Shown in pieces: positions 45,177-53,702 of a stretch of DNA of 64,000 bases. The stretch comes from Pseudomonadota bacterium (GTDB taxonomy: Bacteria; Pseudomonadota; Gammaproteobacteria; Pseudomonadales; Moraxellaceae): the NCBI GenBank assembly GCA_023393635.1, contig JAEWKT010000013.1:1-64000 (forward strand). The letters run 5' to 3'. Numbering within the stretch: the first letter of the stretch is position 1; each line of letters opens with the position of its first letter. The position numbers and the translations under genes were made by a program. The notes under the pieces were generated by a model that saw only the letters and a program-made list of their open reading frames with translations, was not told where the DNA came from and ran no database searches.

Positions 45177-45702
45177 TTACTTATTGGCTCGCTTCCCTAA
45201 TATATGGCCAGAGTGTATCAAAAATATATCTTTAGGTAACCCTGTTAGTGGCGTTGCTTACAATGTAATAGATTAAAAAACGTACAATGTTGAAATATTA
45301 GTAGAATTAGTGAGCAACCAAGCAAAAATAACAGTTTTTATTTAAAAAAAATAACTTGATATTTGTAAGTGTTTGATAATTATTAATTAAATAAACTGGT
45401 TAAAAAACAACCAAATTGTGTCAAACCCTTACAAAATCTTTGCAACAGGCTGTCAAGTTTTCAGTTATCCCCATTGTTATCCACAGGATCTGTGGAAAAC
45501 TTATTTGCTGAACTATTGCGCAAATGTGTGTAAGTATTTGCCGATATCCGTTGACAAAGACGGTTTGTTTTGTCACCAAAATAGCCAAATAAGGAGAAAA
45601 AACCATAAAATTAATTGAGCCAGCAGTGAAAGCTGCGCTAAAAAGTGCAAATTTCAGGTACAATATCTGCTCAATTTTGCTTTTTTTATCTTTGCGAACG
45701 CC
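45177..45702. other. 526-bp AT-rich gap with DnaA-box cluster
   Basis: No gene is supported here. The left two thirds is very AT-rich (45260-45420). The DnaA-box cluster at 45465-45499 follows, then a stretch leading to ttcA. It may contain promoters for both flanking genes and could be a replication-control site. Confidence 0.55.
45465..45499. promoter_or_regulatory. Cluster of three DnaA-box-like 9-mers
   Basis: TTATCCCCA (45465-45473), the perfect consensus TTATCCACA (45477-45485) and, inverted, TGTGGAAAA (45491-45499, read TTTTCCACA) lie within 35 bp. The outer pair is separated by a GATC-containing spacer, an arrangement seen in replication origins. Confidence 0.6.
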
Positions 45703-46605
45703 ATGTTTTTACCCGTTGATACCTCTACCAAACCTTATGCAATTCCTGAAGTACCGACTTCGAGCGCCTATTACCGTTTATTAAAAAAAATTCGGCGTCA
45801 GGTGGGGCATGCCATTCGTGATTTTAATATGATCGAAGAAGGCGATAAAATTATGGTATGCGTGTCAGGCGGTAAAGACAGCTATACCTTATTAGATATT
45901 TTATTACAGTTCCAAAAAATCGCGCCAGTTAGTTTTGAGGTGGTCGCGGTCAATCTGGATCAGAAGCAACCTGATTTTCCAGAAGATATTTTGCCCAACT
46001 ACTTAAGTGCGCACCAGATACCGCATTATATTCTAGAAAAAGATACGTATAGCATTGTCAAACGTCTAACGCCTGAAGGTAAAACGTTTTGTGCGGTCTG
46101 TTCACGTTTGCGCCGTGGTTCATTATATGGGTTTGCGCAAGAGATTGGCGCAACCAAAGTGGCTTTAGGTCATCACCGTGATGACATTATGGCCACCTTC
46201 TTTTTAAATCTGTTTCATGGCGGTAGCTTAAAGGCCATGCCGCCCAAATTGTTATCCACGGATAAAAAGAATATTTTAATACGTCCACTGGCTTATGTGG
46301 CTGAAAAAGACATCATTAAATATGCAGCAATGCGGGAGTTTCCAATTATTCCATGCAATCTGTGCGGTTCACAGGAAAATCTGCAACGGGCTATGATTAA
46401 TGAGATGCTGCGCGAATGGGATGCAAAATATCCTAAACGCCTGGCCAGTATATTTGGCGCCTTGCAAAATGTATCACCATCACAGTTGGCTGATCGCGAG
46501 CTGTTTGATTTTGAAAGCTTACAGGTGGACGTAGCACAACCTGATGCCGAAGAGCTAGAACGTTTTAAACAACGTCTGGATGTGGTGAATTTAAGTTTGG
46601 GCTAA
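45703..46605 (+). CDS. ttcA: tRNA 2-thiocytidine(32) synthetase TtcA
   Basis: TtcA puts sulfur on cytidine 32 of certain tRNAs, using ATP and a [4Fe-4S] cluster. The PP-loop SGGKDS is at 55-60. The cluster cysteines are in FCAVCSRLRRG and NLCGSQENLQR. The family core RLLKKIRRQVGHAIRDFNMI and HHRDDIMATFFLNL are intact. The 300 residues are normal. It starts at ATG 45703; no strong ribosome site is visible. The long AT-rich region upstream contains DnaA boxes. The gene is closed by a short terminator. Confidence 0.96.
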   Translation: MFLPVDTSTKPYAIPEVPTSSAYYRLLKKIRRQVGHAIRDFNMIEEGDKIMVCVSGGKDSYTLLDILLQFQKIAPVSFEVVAVNLDQKQPDFPEDILPNYLSAHQIPHYILEKDTYSIVKRLTPEGKTFCAVCSRLRRGSLYGFAQEIGATKVALGHHRDDIMATFFLNLFHGGSLKAMPPKLLSTDKKNILIRPLAYVAEKDIIKYAAMREFPIIPCNLCGSQENLQRAMINEMLREWDAKYPKRLASIFGALQNVSPSQLADRELFDFESLQVDVAQPDAEELERFKQRLDVVNLSLG

Positions 46606-46645
46606 AAGTTTGGCTATTAATTATTTATTGAACAAATAAATGCCT

Positions 46646-46670
46646 TGCGTCAATCGTTGACACATTTTTT
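46646..46670 (+). terminator. Intrinsic terminator downstream of ttcA
   Basis: TGCGTCAA (46646-46653) pairs with TTGACACA (46657-46664) with one mismatch, followed by six T. Confidence 0.65.
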
Positions 46671-46812
46671 AGCGTGAAGATACAACTTTTGCCATATTCA
46701 CTGCGATAATACTCTGCTATAAAGCCCCACAAGCATTGCATTTTTAATGGTTTAGCACTGGTTTGCTGCCATGTGATGTTAATTATTGTTTATAACGAAT
46801 AGAGGACGCAAC

Positions 46813-47199
46813 ATGCCTGCATTTTTAAGTAATGAATGGTTTGACCAAGTAGACACCCTGACTTCAGAAGCAGGTGACTTGAATTTACCGCCTGCATTGG
46901 CAGGTATGGCTTTAAACCTGACTGTTAGCGAGCCAAGCAAGGACGACGTTAATTTGTCTTTAGATGGTGGCAAAATCCAAAAAGGCCTATCATCCAATGC
47001 AAAAACCACTTTATCTATGGATGAAGAAACTTTACGTAAAGTATTCCTGGAATTTGACATGGCTGCGGCAATGCAAGCGTTCATGACTGGTAAAATTAAA
47101 GTACAAGGCGACATGAGCCAATTAATGGCGTTGCAAACTGCTCGCCCAAGTGATGAGCAAAAAGCATTGTTCCAACGTGTGTTAGACATGACTGAGTAA
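46813..47199 (+). CDS. SCP2 sterol-binding domain protein
   Basis: A 128-residue protein consisting of one SCP2-like lipid-binding domain. In bacteria such domains bind fatty acids or acyl chains, and the exact partner is unknown. The recognisable part is the beta-sheet with TVSEPSKDDVNLSLDGGKIQKG, the helix MDEETLRKVFLEFDMAAAMQAFMTGKIKVQGDMSQLMALQ and the acidic end. The segment GKIKVQGDMSQL is the family hallmark. ATG 46813 has GAGG at good spacing; a TTG 27 bases earlier is rejected. It has its own terminator. A link with the storage-lipid genes in this window is only a suggestion. Confidence 0.85.
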   Translation: MPAFLSNEWFDQVDTLTSEAGDLNLPPALAGMALNLTVSEPSKDDVNLSLDGGKIQKGLSSNAKTTLSMDEETLRKVFLEFDMAAAMQAFMTGKIKVQGDMSQLMALQTARPSDEQKALFQRVLDMTE

Positions 47200-47233
47200 T
47201 CAGCAGTTTAATATACAGTGCTTTAATATAAAG

Positions 47234-47261
47234 ATACCCACGTCAATGTGGGTATTTTTTT
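47234..47261 (+). terminator. Intrinsic terminator downstream of the SCP2 gene
   Basis: ATACCCAC (47234-47241) and GTGGGTAT (47248-47255) form an 8-bp stem with a six-base loop and a T-run. Confidence 0.85.
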
Positions 47262-47352
47262 GACTAGTTAACAGGTTTTAATGAACTGATATTAAGAGCG
47301 ACTTTTTAATTTATTTTAATTACATTGAGTGAAGTGGACTAAATTGAACTGC

Positions 47353-47490
47353 TTATGCAAATAAATGGGATAATAAAAATGCACCCAGGATCATACCCAG
47401 AATAAAAAAAAGGCAGGAGGTCTTGTCAATTGCCAGCTTATCAATCGTTTGTACTACGTGTTGTTGGGTGCTTTCACGTATAATTTTCAT
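47353..47490 (-). CDS. Small single-helix membrane protein, unknown function
   Basis: A 45-residue frame reads MKIIRESTQQHVVQTIDKLA and then LAIDKTSCLFF..GMILGAFLLSHLFA. It has a polar, amphipathic start and a C-terminal transmembrane helix of about 20 residues. It lies in a 398-bp space otherwise without genes, between the SCP2 terminator and the 320-residue hypothetical gene. The ribosome site is weak (TTTTGG a few bases upstream). The clean polar-then-hydrophobic layout makes a real tail-anchored small protein plausible, but chance cannot be excluded. No function can be given. Confidence 0.42.
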   Translation of the reverse strand: MKIIRESTQQHVVQTIDKLAIDKTSCLFFILGMILGAFLLSHLFA

Positions 47491-47597
47491 CACCAAAACT
47501 CATGCACTGTTAGCAATAGTTTTCTTGCATCATGCCTTTTATACTGATTTAAAGCGTTTAAAATGCCAATACAAGAAGTCTAATATACAAATAAGAA

Positions 47598-48560
47598 TTA
47601 TTCAGTGCTATTAGTAGCATAAATATTAGCCTGAAGCCATATATTTCCGCGAATATAATCGCCTACCTTAAAACCATCACCATTAAAACCAGCAGTCTGT
47701 TGTTGCAAATTTGAATAAGCGAGCCGAGCAACCACTGGCTGTAAACCTTCTTCGCGCATTATACAAACATCAATTAATTGAATCTCTTTATCCATAAATT
47801 GCGTGGTAGATAATCCTAAAATTTCACCCTGAAACCAGGCTTCATCTTCCTGGCCAATATGTTCACCATATAAATAAGCCACCATTTTGCTTAAATCTAA
47901 CGTGACAGGAGCGGTATCATCTTCATTTTTAGGCTGCCATTGGCTAATCTGTTCTTGTAAATTTTCGGGTGCAATGCCGCCATTACTGGCCAATATGTCA
48001 TTTAAGGCACGATGATGCTGAATGGCTGCGGGGTCATCGACAACAATAGTTTCACCTTGTTTTACTTTTTCCAGGCTATAAGCAAAGCCACCCAGCTCAA
48101 TTTGATAGATTTGGTCTTTTTGATATTGATGTTGGTTTACCGCATATAAATTATCAAAGGCATATAATGTTGTGCCGTCGGTGGTGGTGATATTTAGTAC
48201 CGCCTGCACCGCATCTTTACAGCAAATAATTCGACTTATTTTGCCATGTACAATATAGGGACTATTTATCACGGGAAACGCTGTAATTAAATGGACGGGT
48301 TGCTGTTGTTCATTCACTTTAATAAGCTGACTAATCTGTAATGGTTGCGCTGCGCCATTAATTAGCCAAATATCTTGCGGTAAAGTATCGCCCTTGCGAT
48401 TTAATCCATAAGACATGTGTGCATCAGCTAAAGCATGCTGTAGCCAGGCAGGAACATCAGTATCAGGTTGATTGGTGAGGAGTTGCCAGTGCGCACCATG
48501 GCCGCCTAATGTATTTTGGTCAACCTGAAGTGTTTCTGGTGCTAAAGAGGTATCAGTCAT
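47598..48560 (-). CDS. Conserved-looking hypothetical cytoplasmic protein
   Basis: I do not recognise this 320-residue protein. It has no signal peptide or membrane helix. It is acidic and rich in Gln, Asn and Asp. The middle and end contain beta-rich blocks (SPYIVHGKISRIICC, TLYAFDNLYAV, VGDYIRGNIWLQANIYA) that read like OB-fold or small-barrel strands. The frame is long, uninterrupted and codon-normal, so the gene is real. ATG 48560 gives MTDTSLAPE; a TTG nine bases earlier exists. It is flanked by a 344-353-bp gap on its upstream side. No operon partner is evident. Confidence 0.72.
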   Translation of the reverse strand: MTDTSLAPETLQVDQNTLGGHGAHWQLLTNQPDTDVPAWLQHALADAHMSYGLNRKGDTLPQDIWLINGAAQPLQISQLIKVNEQQQPVHLITAFPVINSPYIVHGKISRIICCKDAVQAVLNITTTDGTTLYAFDNLYAVNQHQYQKDQIYQIELGGFAYSLEKVKQGETIVVDDPAAIQHHRALNDILASNGGIAPENLQEQISQWQPKNEDDTAPVTLDLSKMVAYLYGEHIGQEDEAWFQGEILGLSTTQFMDKEIQLIDVCIMREEGLQPVVARLAYSNLQQQTAGFNGDGFKVGDYIRGNIWLQANIYATNSTE

Positions 48561-48913
48561 ATTGAGCAAATTATATTAATTAAAGTTTAAATGGATTAAG
48601 GCTATTAATTGGGAAACCACATTTTTTTTCAAGCTAGAGAGTGTAAATATTAGCAAAAACGCCAGGTTAGCATCGCAATGTTAACCATGTTAGTACTTGA
48701 GAGAAGGCATGGAATTTTTTCATCAATAAACTCTCATTTGGTTTCAATGCCAAAATTTTTTCCTGCAAGTGGTTCTTATTTTATTTTTAAAGGCGACGCA
48801 AAGCGCAACGCAAGAATTTCATTATAAAAGATAACAAATTGAAATGTTTCAAGCCTAGTGCTGTAAAAGAAAAGCGCATTTAATTTATACAGGCTTATGA
48901 TGTATTTAATTAA
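48561..48913. other. 353-bp AT-rich divergent promoter region
   Basis: It lies between the leftward hypothetical gene and the rightward lipid-kinase gene. There is one short GC-rich patch near 48790 (GGCGACGCAAAGCGCAACGCAAG) of repeat-like look. No gene or clear promoter was identified. Confidence 0.45.
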
Positions 48914-50068
48914 ATGAAAAAGGATAACGCTGTGCTAAGCCGCAGAAAAAACTTAACTCGCTCTAACTCAAATTATACTGATTTAGACCAAAATACTTTA
49001 TCAGCCGCCCAGGTTGTTGATCCAGTGTTAGGGTCAGATTTAACCCATATGGCTGCTCCATTAGATTCACAGACTATAAAGCCAGCTCCAGCAAATTTTT
49101 CTGGCGTAGCACCCAGCCTTAAATCATCCAAAACACCAGGTTTAATTTCAATGGTGATGAATACGGGTTCTGGCCACCATGCTGCAGGGCATGAACAGCT
49201 TGCCAGTGAGTTAGTTGCCTATTTTGATGCGCAGGGTTTTCGGGTTGACCTATATATGTTAACCGAAGCGCAGCAGTTGACTGAGGTGCTGCACCAGATT
49301 GTGGTTAAGCATCAGCGTGAGGGCGGTATTATTGTTGCGGCAGGCGGTGATGGCACCTTAAATTCAGTAGCGCAAGCGTTACAGCATAGCCAAATTTGCA
49401 TGGGCATTATTCCACTGGGTACATTTAATTATGTGGCACGTGCGCTTCATATTCCGCTAGACCCTTTTGATGCAGCGCAGGTTATTGTGCAGGGTAAGCG
49501 ACAAGCCATTCATTTGGGAAATGTGAATGAATATGTGTACTTGAATAATGCCAGTATTGGCTTGTATCCTAAAATTATTGAACAGCGTGAAGCTTATAAT
49601 ATCCGCTTTGGCCGTTTTCGGTCTGTTGCCATGATGTCTGGCTTAATTGTTCTATTACGTGAACAACAAAAATTTAAATTAAAATTAACCGTTGATGGCC
49701 AGCAAATACCGCTTGAAACGCCACTGGTATTTTTTGGCAATAATCAATTACAGCTGGCTGATTTAAAGCTGACTTTATCGCAATGCGTAGCGCAAGGAAA
49801 ATTAGCAGCCGTGGCGATTTCACAGCTCACCCGCTGGCAAATGATTAAACTGATTCATCGCTTACAACAAGGAGATTTTGAAAAAGCACCAGAAGTGAGT
49901 AGCTTTTGTGCAACGGAAATTAAAATTGAATCGCGGGTAAAGTGGATGAAAGTGGCCATTGATGGAGAAATTATAAAAATGAATACCCCGTTATTATTTA
50001 AAGTGTCACATGATGCTTTACAAGTGATGGTGCCTTGTTATTCTGAAAATAGCGACGCTGTGAAATGA
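48914..50068 (+). CDS. Diacylglycerol kinase family lipid kinase
   Basis: A soluble lipid kinase with the DAGK catalytic domain (PF00781 type), which phosphorylates diacylglycerol or related lipids. The ATP-binding motif AAGGDGTLNSVAQ is near residues 141-153. PLGTFNYVAR follows, the usual PxGTxNxxAR. The C-terminal beta-domain runs from about 200 to 370. An N-terminal tail of about 70 Ser/Asn/Pro-rich residues precedes the domain and is not typical. The stop codon overlaps the next start by four bases (ATGA), so the two genes are coupled. Possible membership of a phospholipid-salvage pair is inferred. Confidence 0.87.
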   Translation: MKKDNAVLSRRKNLTRSNSNYTDLDQNTLSAAQVVDPVLGSDLTHMAAPLDSQTIKPAPANFSGVAPSLKSSKTPGLISMVMNTGSGHHAAGHEQLASELVAYFDAQGFRVDLYMLTEAQQLTEVLHQIVVKHQREGGIIVAAGGDGTLNSVAQALQHSQICMGIIPLGTFNYVARALHIPLDPFDAAQVIVQGKRQAIHLGNVNEYVYLNNASIGLYPKIIEQREAYNIRFGRFRSVAMMSGLIVLLREQQKFKLKLTVDGQQIPLETPLVFFGNNQLQLADLKLTLSQCVAQGKLAAVAISQLTRWQMIKLIHRLQQGDFEKAPEVSSFCATEIKIESRVKWMKVAIDGEIIKMNTPLLFKVSHDALQVMVPCYSENSDAVK

Positions 50069-50853
50069 TTTTGCATCTGTCTGATCCGCATTTTGGCACA
50101 GAGCAAGCACGGCTTGTTCAGGCACTACAACGTTTGTGCTGGCATTTAAAGCCTGAGCTGGTGGTGGTCAGCGGTGATTTAACCCAGCGTGCGCGGCATT
50201 CACAGTTTGCACGCGCAAAACATTTTTTGGAAAGTCTGGATTGCCCTTATCTGGTGATTCCAGGCAATCATGATATTCCATTGTTTCATTTGCCCAGGCG
50301 GGTATGGCGGCCATTTGACCGCTTTAAGCAATGTTTTGGGACGCTCGCACCTGTGCAACAAACTGATCATTTTTTTGTGATTGGTCTAAATACCATTACA
50401 TCGCATCATCATACCAAAGGCAGTATTTCTCCCAGACAAATTGAACGGGTGGGGCAATTATTACAGGCTGCACCTCAGCATAAATATAAAATCGTAGTGA
50501 CTCATCAGCCGTTTGTGGTACAGCCACAACAGCATAAAGAGGGGGAAGATATTCCGCGGCTTGTGTTACCTGCTTTAAGGCACTGGTCTTATTTTGGTTT
50601 AAATGCGCTATTACATGGTCATTTGCATGAATCAGCTGTATATGACTTAAACCAGCATTACGGCTTAGGTCAGGGTCATCCCATATTAGATATTCATGCG
50701 GGCACGGCATTATCGCATCGGATGCGGCATAATTTTCCCAATTCGGTGAACCTGATTTGCAACGATTTAAGCGTGCATCGCTATGATTTTGATGTACAAA
50801 GCCATCAGTTTATATTTAAAAAAATCTTGTGGCAGGAAGCGGCCTCTATTTAG
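50065..50853 (+). CDS. Calcineurin-like metallophosphoesterase
   Basis: A binuclear-metal phosphoesterase. All five motif blocks are visible: DPHFG, GDLTQR, GNHDIP, THQPF and HGHLHES, in normal order. The 262 residues and the short spacing resemble cyclic-nucleotide phosphodiesterase-like (CpdA-type) or phospholipid-phosphatase members. The substrate cannot be told from sequence. It overlaps the lipid-kinase gene by four bases, so the two products probably act in one lipid or nucleotide pathway. It ends 176 bp before groES. Confidence 0.88.
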   Translation: MILHLSDPHFGTEQARLVQALQRLCWHLKPELVVVSGDLTQRARHSQFARAKHFLESLDCPYLVIPGNHDIPLFHLPRRVWRPFDRFKQCFGTLAPVQQTDHFFVIGLNTITSHHHTKGSISPRQIERVGQLLQAAPQHKYKIVVTHQPFVVQPQQHKEGEDIPRLVLPALRHWSYFGLNALLHGHLHESAVYDLNQHYGLGQGHPILDIHAGTALSHRMRHNFPNSVNLICNDLSVHRYDFDVQSHQFIFKKILWQEAASI

Positions 50854-50910
50854 CAGAGCGATTAAAAGGATAAAAAACAAACAAACATACAAAATTTTTT
50901 CATGTTTGCC

Positions 50911-50936
50911 CTTGAAGCTGCTGTTTATACCCCTAT
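50911..50936 (+). promoter_or_regulatory. Probable sigma-32 (heat-shock) promoter of groESL
   Basis: CTTGAAG (50911-50917), a 12-base spacer, and CCCCTAT (50930-50936) closely match the sigma-32 consensus and resemble the E. coli groE promoter. It lies about 93 bp before the groES start. Confidence 0.75.
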
Positions 50937-51029
50937 TGATGCTTCAACTATTTAATTTCAGTGGTGCTTTATTTTAGTAGAGCACTGCTGAAATAGTACA
51001 ACTGTGTTTTATCAAGGAGAATCTGCATC

Positions 51030-51323
51030 ATGAGTATCAATATTCGTCCGTTACACGACCGCGTGGTTATTCGCCGTGTAGAAGAAGAAACCAAAACTGC
51101 TGGTGGCATTTTGCTACCAGGTTCAGCTGCTGAAAAACCATCACAAGGTGAGGTATTGGCAGTAGGTAATGGACAAATTACTGATAATGGTGTTCGCGCT
51201 TTAGATATCAAAGTGGGCGATAAAGTATTATTTGGTCAATACGCTGGTTCTACAGTTAAAGTAGACGGCGAGGAACTATTGATCATGAAAGAATCTGATA
51301 TTTTTGCAGTGATTGAAGGCTAA
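51030..51323 (+). CDS. groES: Co-chaperonin GroES
   Basis: GroES forms the heptameric lid of the GroEL chamber. The 97-residue product has the family start MSINIRPLHDRVVIRR, the mobile-loop region ETKTAGGILLPGSAAEKP (about 17-34) and the closing strand KESDIFAVIEG. Length matches E. coli GroES (97). CAAGGAGAA gives a strong ribosome site. It is the first gene of the groESL operon behind a heat-shock-type promoter; groEL follows after 83 bp. Confidence 0.99.
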   Translation: MSINIRPLHDRVVIRRVEEETKTAGGILLPGSAAEKPSQGEVLAVGNGQITDNGVRALDIKVGDKVLFGQYAGSTVKVDGEELLIMKESDIFAVIEG

Positions 51324-51406
51324 TTAAAACTTACTTTCTTAAAGCGTAGTTTTTAAAAATTTAGTCTCAAGGTCTGCTTGAAAAACATATAAATTAGGAG
51401 TTATCC

Positions 51407-53041
51407 ATGTCTGCTAAAGAAGTAAAATTTGGTGAATCAGCCCGCAGCAAAATGATTGCTGGCGTAAACGTATTAGCTGATGCTGTAAAAGTAACATTAG
51501 GCCCTAAAGGCCGCAACGTGGTGATTGACCGTTCTTTCGGTTCACCGCACATCACTAAAGATGGTGTTACCGTTGCCAAAGAAATTACCCTGAAAGACAA
51601 ATTTGAAAATATGGGTGCGCAGCTAGTGCGTGAAGTGGCAAGCAAAACTGCGGATATCGCTGGTGATGGTACAACCACCGCTACTGTATTGGCGCAGTCT
51701 ATTTTAAACGAAGGGATTAAGTCAGTTGCCGCTGGCATGAACCCAATGGATTTAAAACGCGGCATTGATAAAGCAACCCGTGCTGCTGTAGAAGAAATCC
51801 GTAAAATTGCAACCCCAGCAAGTGATACCAAAGCCATTGCGCAAGTTGGTGCGATTTCTGCCAACTCTGACCAGACTATTGGCGACTTGATTGCACAAGC
51901 CATGGAAAAAGTAGGCAAAGAAGGCGTCATTACAGTTGAAGAAGGTTCAGGCTTTGAAGATACCCTGGACGTTGTTGAAGGCATGCAGTTTGACCGTGGT
52001 TATGTCAGCCCTTATTTTGCCAACAAGCAAGATACCTTAACTGCTGAATTAGAAAACCCGTATATTTTGCTGGTAGACAAAAAAATCAGCAATATTCGTG
52101 AACTCATTCCAACGTTAGAAGCCGTTGCCAAATCTGGTAAACCATTGCTACTCATTGCTGAAGATGTTGAAGGCGAAGCCCTGGCAACTTTAGTGGTTAA
52201 CAACATGCGCGGCATTATTAAAGTATGTGCGGTTAAAGCACCAGGCTTTGGTGACCGTCGTAAAGCCATGTTGCAAGATATTGCCATTTTAACTGGTGCC
52301 ACTGTGGTATCTGAAGAAGTTGGCATGAGCCTTGAAACAGCAACCCTACAAGACTTGGGTTCTGCACGCAAAGTCACTGTTGGCAAAGAAAACACCGTGA
52401 TTGTTGATGGTGCTGGCCAGAAAGAAGAAATCGACGCGCGTGTATCAACCATTCGCACGCAAATTGAAGATGCAACTTCTGACTACGACCGTGAAAAATT
52501 GCAAGAGCGTGTGGCTAAATTAGCTGGCGGTGTTGCGGTAATTAAGGTTGGCGCAGCGACCGAAGTTGAAATGAAAGAGAAAAAAGACCGTGTTGATGAT
52601 GCCCTGCATGCAACACGTGCTGCGGTAGAAGAAGGCGTGGTTGCTGGTGGTGGTGTTGCGCTAGTGCGTGTGATTCGTGCATTAGAAGGCCTCACTGGTG
52701 CCAATGACGACCAAACTGCGGGTATTAACATTTTGCGCCGTGCGATGGAATCTCCACTGCGTCAAATTGTAACCAACGCAGGCGAAGAAGCCTCTGTAGT
52801 AGTGAACGCGGTTAAAAATGGCGAAGGTAACTACGGTTATAACGCAGCCAGTGGTGAATATGGCAACATGATTGATATGGGTATTTTGGATCCTGCTAAA
52901 GTGACTCGTTCAGCGCTTGAGCATGCAGCGTCTATTGCTGGCTTAATGCTGACCACTGAAGCCATGATTACTGACATTCCAGAAGACAAACCTGCTGCGC
53001 CAGATATGGGTGGCATGGGTGGTATGGGCGGCATGATGTAA
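51407..53041 (+). CDS. groEL: Chaperonin GroEL
   Basis: GroEL is the 14-mer folding chamber. The 544-residue product has the ATP-site signature GDGTTTATVLAQSI, GPKGRNVVIDRSFGSP and the family segment AAVEEGVVAGGGVALVR. The C-terminus is a flexible GGM repeat tail (GGMGGMGGMM). AGGAG lies seven bases before the ATG. It ends at a strong GC-rich terminator 29 bp downstream. No second copy is seen in the window. Confidence 0.99.
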   Translation: MSAKEVKFGESARSKMIAGVNVLADAVKVTLGPKGRNVVIDRSFGSPHITKDGVTVAKEITLKDKFENMGAQLVREVASKTADIAGDGTTTATVLAQSILNEGIKSVAAGMNPMDLKRGIDKATRAAVEEIRKIATPASDTKAIAQVGAISANSDQTIGDLIAQAMEKVGKEGVITVEEGSGFEDTLDVVEGMQFDRGYVSPYFANKQDTLTAELENPYILLVDKKISNIRELIPTLEAVAKSGKPLLLIAEDVEGEALATLVVNNMRGIIKVCAVKAPGFGDRRKAMLQDIAILTGATVVSEEVGMSLETATLQDLGSARKVTVGKENTVIVDGAGQKEEIDARVSTIRTQIEDATSDYDREKLQERVAKLAGGVAVIKVGAATEVEMKEKKDRVDDALHATRAAVEEGVVAGGGVALVRVIRALEGLTGANDDQTAGINILRRAMESPLRQIVTNAGEEASVVVNAVKNGEGNYGYNAASGEYGNMIDMGILDPAKVTRSALEHAASIAGLMLTTEAMITDIPEDKPAAPDMGGMGGMGGMM

Positions 53042-53495
53042 TTTCTGCCGACTTAACCCTTAAGTCTTCAAAACCCCGCTGTAGTGATGCAGCGGGGTTT
53101 TTTTGCTATCTGAAAAATATAATTTCATAGGGGTTTTATTAGGCTAACTTTATAGATTTTTTCTTAATTTGGAGCTAATTAAAAGACGAGTAATGGAAAA
53201 GCTACTGACACGAAATAGGAAGTTATTGTTTTTTTATGTCAATTTATGTTTAAGAGAGGTGAGATATAATAATTAAGTTAGGTGCTGAGGGGTTTTACTG
53301 TTTATAAAGTTTTGGCAGCATTTGATAAAATGGTAATGAAGAGTGCAGAGGAATTTGCATTTCTTATTGCACATCAAAAAATGGAAGGTTTTTATTAGCA
53401 TAATCATAGCTAGACCTCCCTAAATAGGGATATAAAATGGAATTTTTATATCTTATTATCGAATAAAAGGAAATTTTAAAATAAGGGGAATAATC
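53042..53495. other. 454-bp gap between groEL and the small coiled-coil gene
   Basis: It holds the groEL terminator and then very AT-rich DNA. A GTG-started 38-codon frame (53282-53398) was seen but has no ribosome site and no recognisable product. The stretch around 53420-53480 (AT-rich, ending AAGGGG) must hold the signals for the next gene. Confidence 0.5.
53071..53104 (+). terminator. Intrinsic terminator of groESL
   Basis: AAACCCCGCTG (53071-53081) pairs with CAGCGGGGTTT (53090-53100) around an eight-base loop, followed by further T. Confidence 0.9.
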
Positions 53496-53702
53496 TTGGG
53501 AAATCAGGACAAAAAGGCGGAGCCCTTAGGAGAATATGCAACATATCCAGTGCTTGAGATTAAGAAGCTATATTTATGTAGAGCAGCACATGAGCAAACT
53601 CTGCTGCAGTTTGAAGGCTTAAAAGCGGAGAATGCTCTATTAAAAGCTGAAATCAAAAAATTAAATGCGCTACTGGTAAGCGAATTATCGTTTATTGCCT
53701 AA
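53496..53702 (+). CDS. Small protein with C-terminal coiled coil, TTG start
   Basis: I do not recognise this 68-residue protein. The likely start is TTG at 53496 with a strong AAGGGG site seven bases upstream; no ATG opens the frame. The C-terminal half (LLQFEGLKAENALLKAEIKKLNALLVSEL) has the heptad pattern of a leucine-zipper-like coiled coil, which suggests a dimer. The stop lies inside the 3' end of the convergent XRE regulator gene (18-bp overlap). The close association with an XRE gene hints at a regulatory role, an inference only. Confidence 0.6.
   Translation: MGNQDKKAEPLGEYATYPVLEIKKLYLCRAAHEQTLLQFEGLKAENALLKAEIKKLNALLVSELSFIA

Noticed and set aside
46657..46662. TTGACA as a -35 promoter element for the SCP2 gene
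   Set aside because: The hexamer is the right arm of the ttcA terminator hairpin and the downstream -10 match is poor.
51394..51984. 196-codon open frame on the minus strand opposite groEL
   Set aside because: It is a shadow of the highly codon-biased groEL gene; the translation is Ser/Ala/Pro-rich nonsense and has no ribosome site of its own.
53282..53398. GTG-started 38-codon frame after groEL
   Set aside because: It has no ribosome site, an unremarkable product and an AT-rich setting; it is likely chance.
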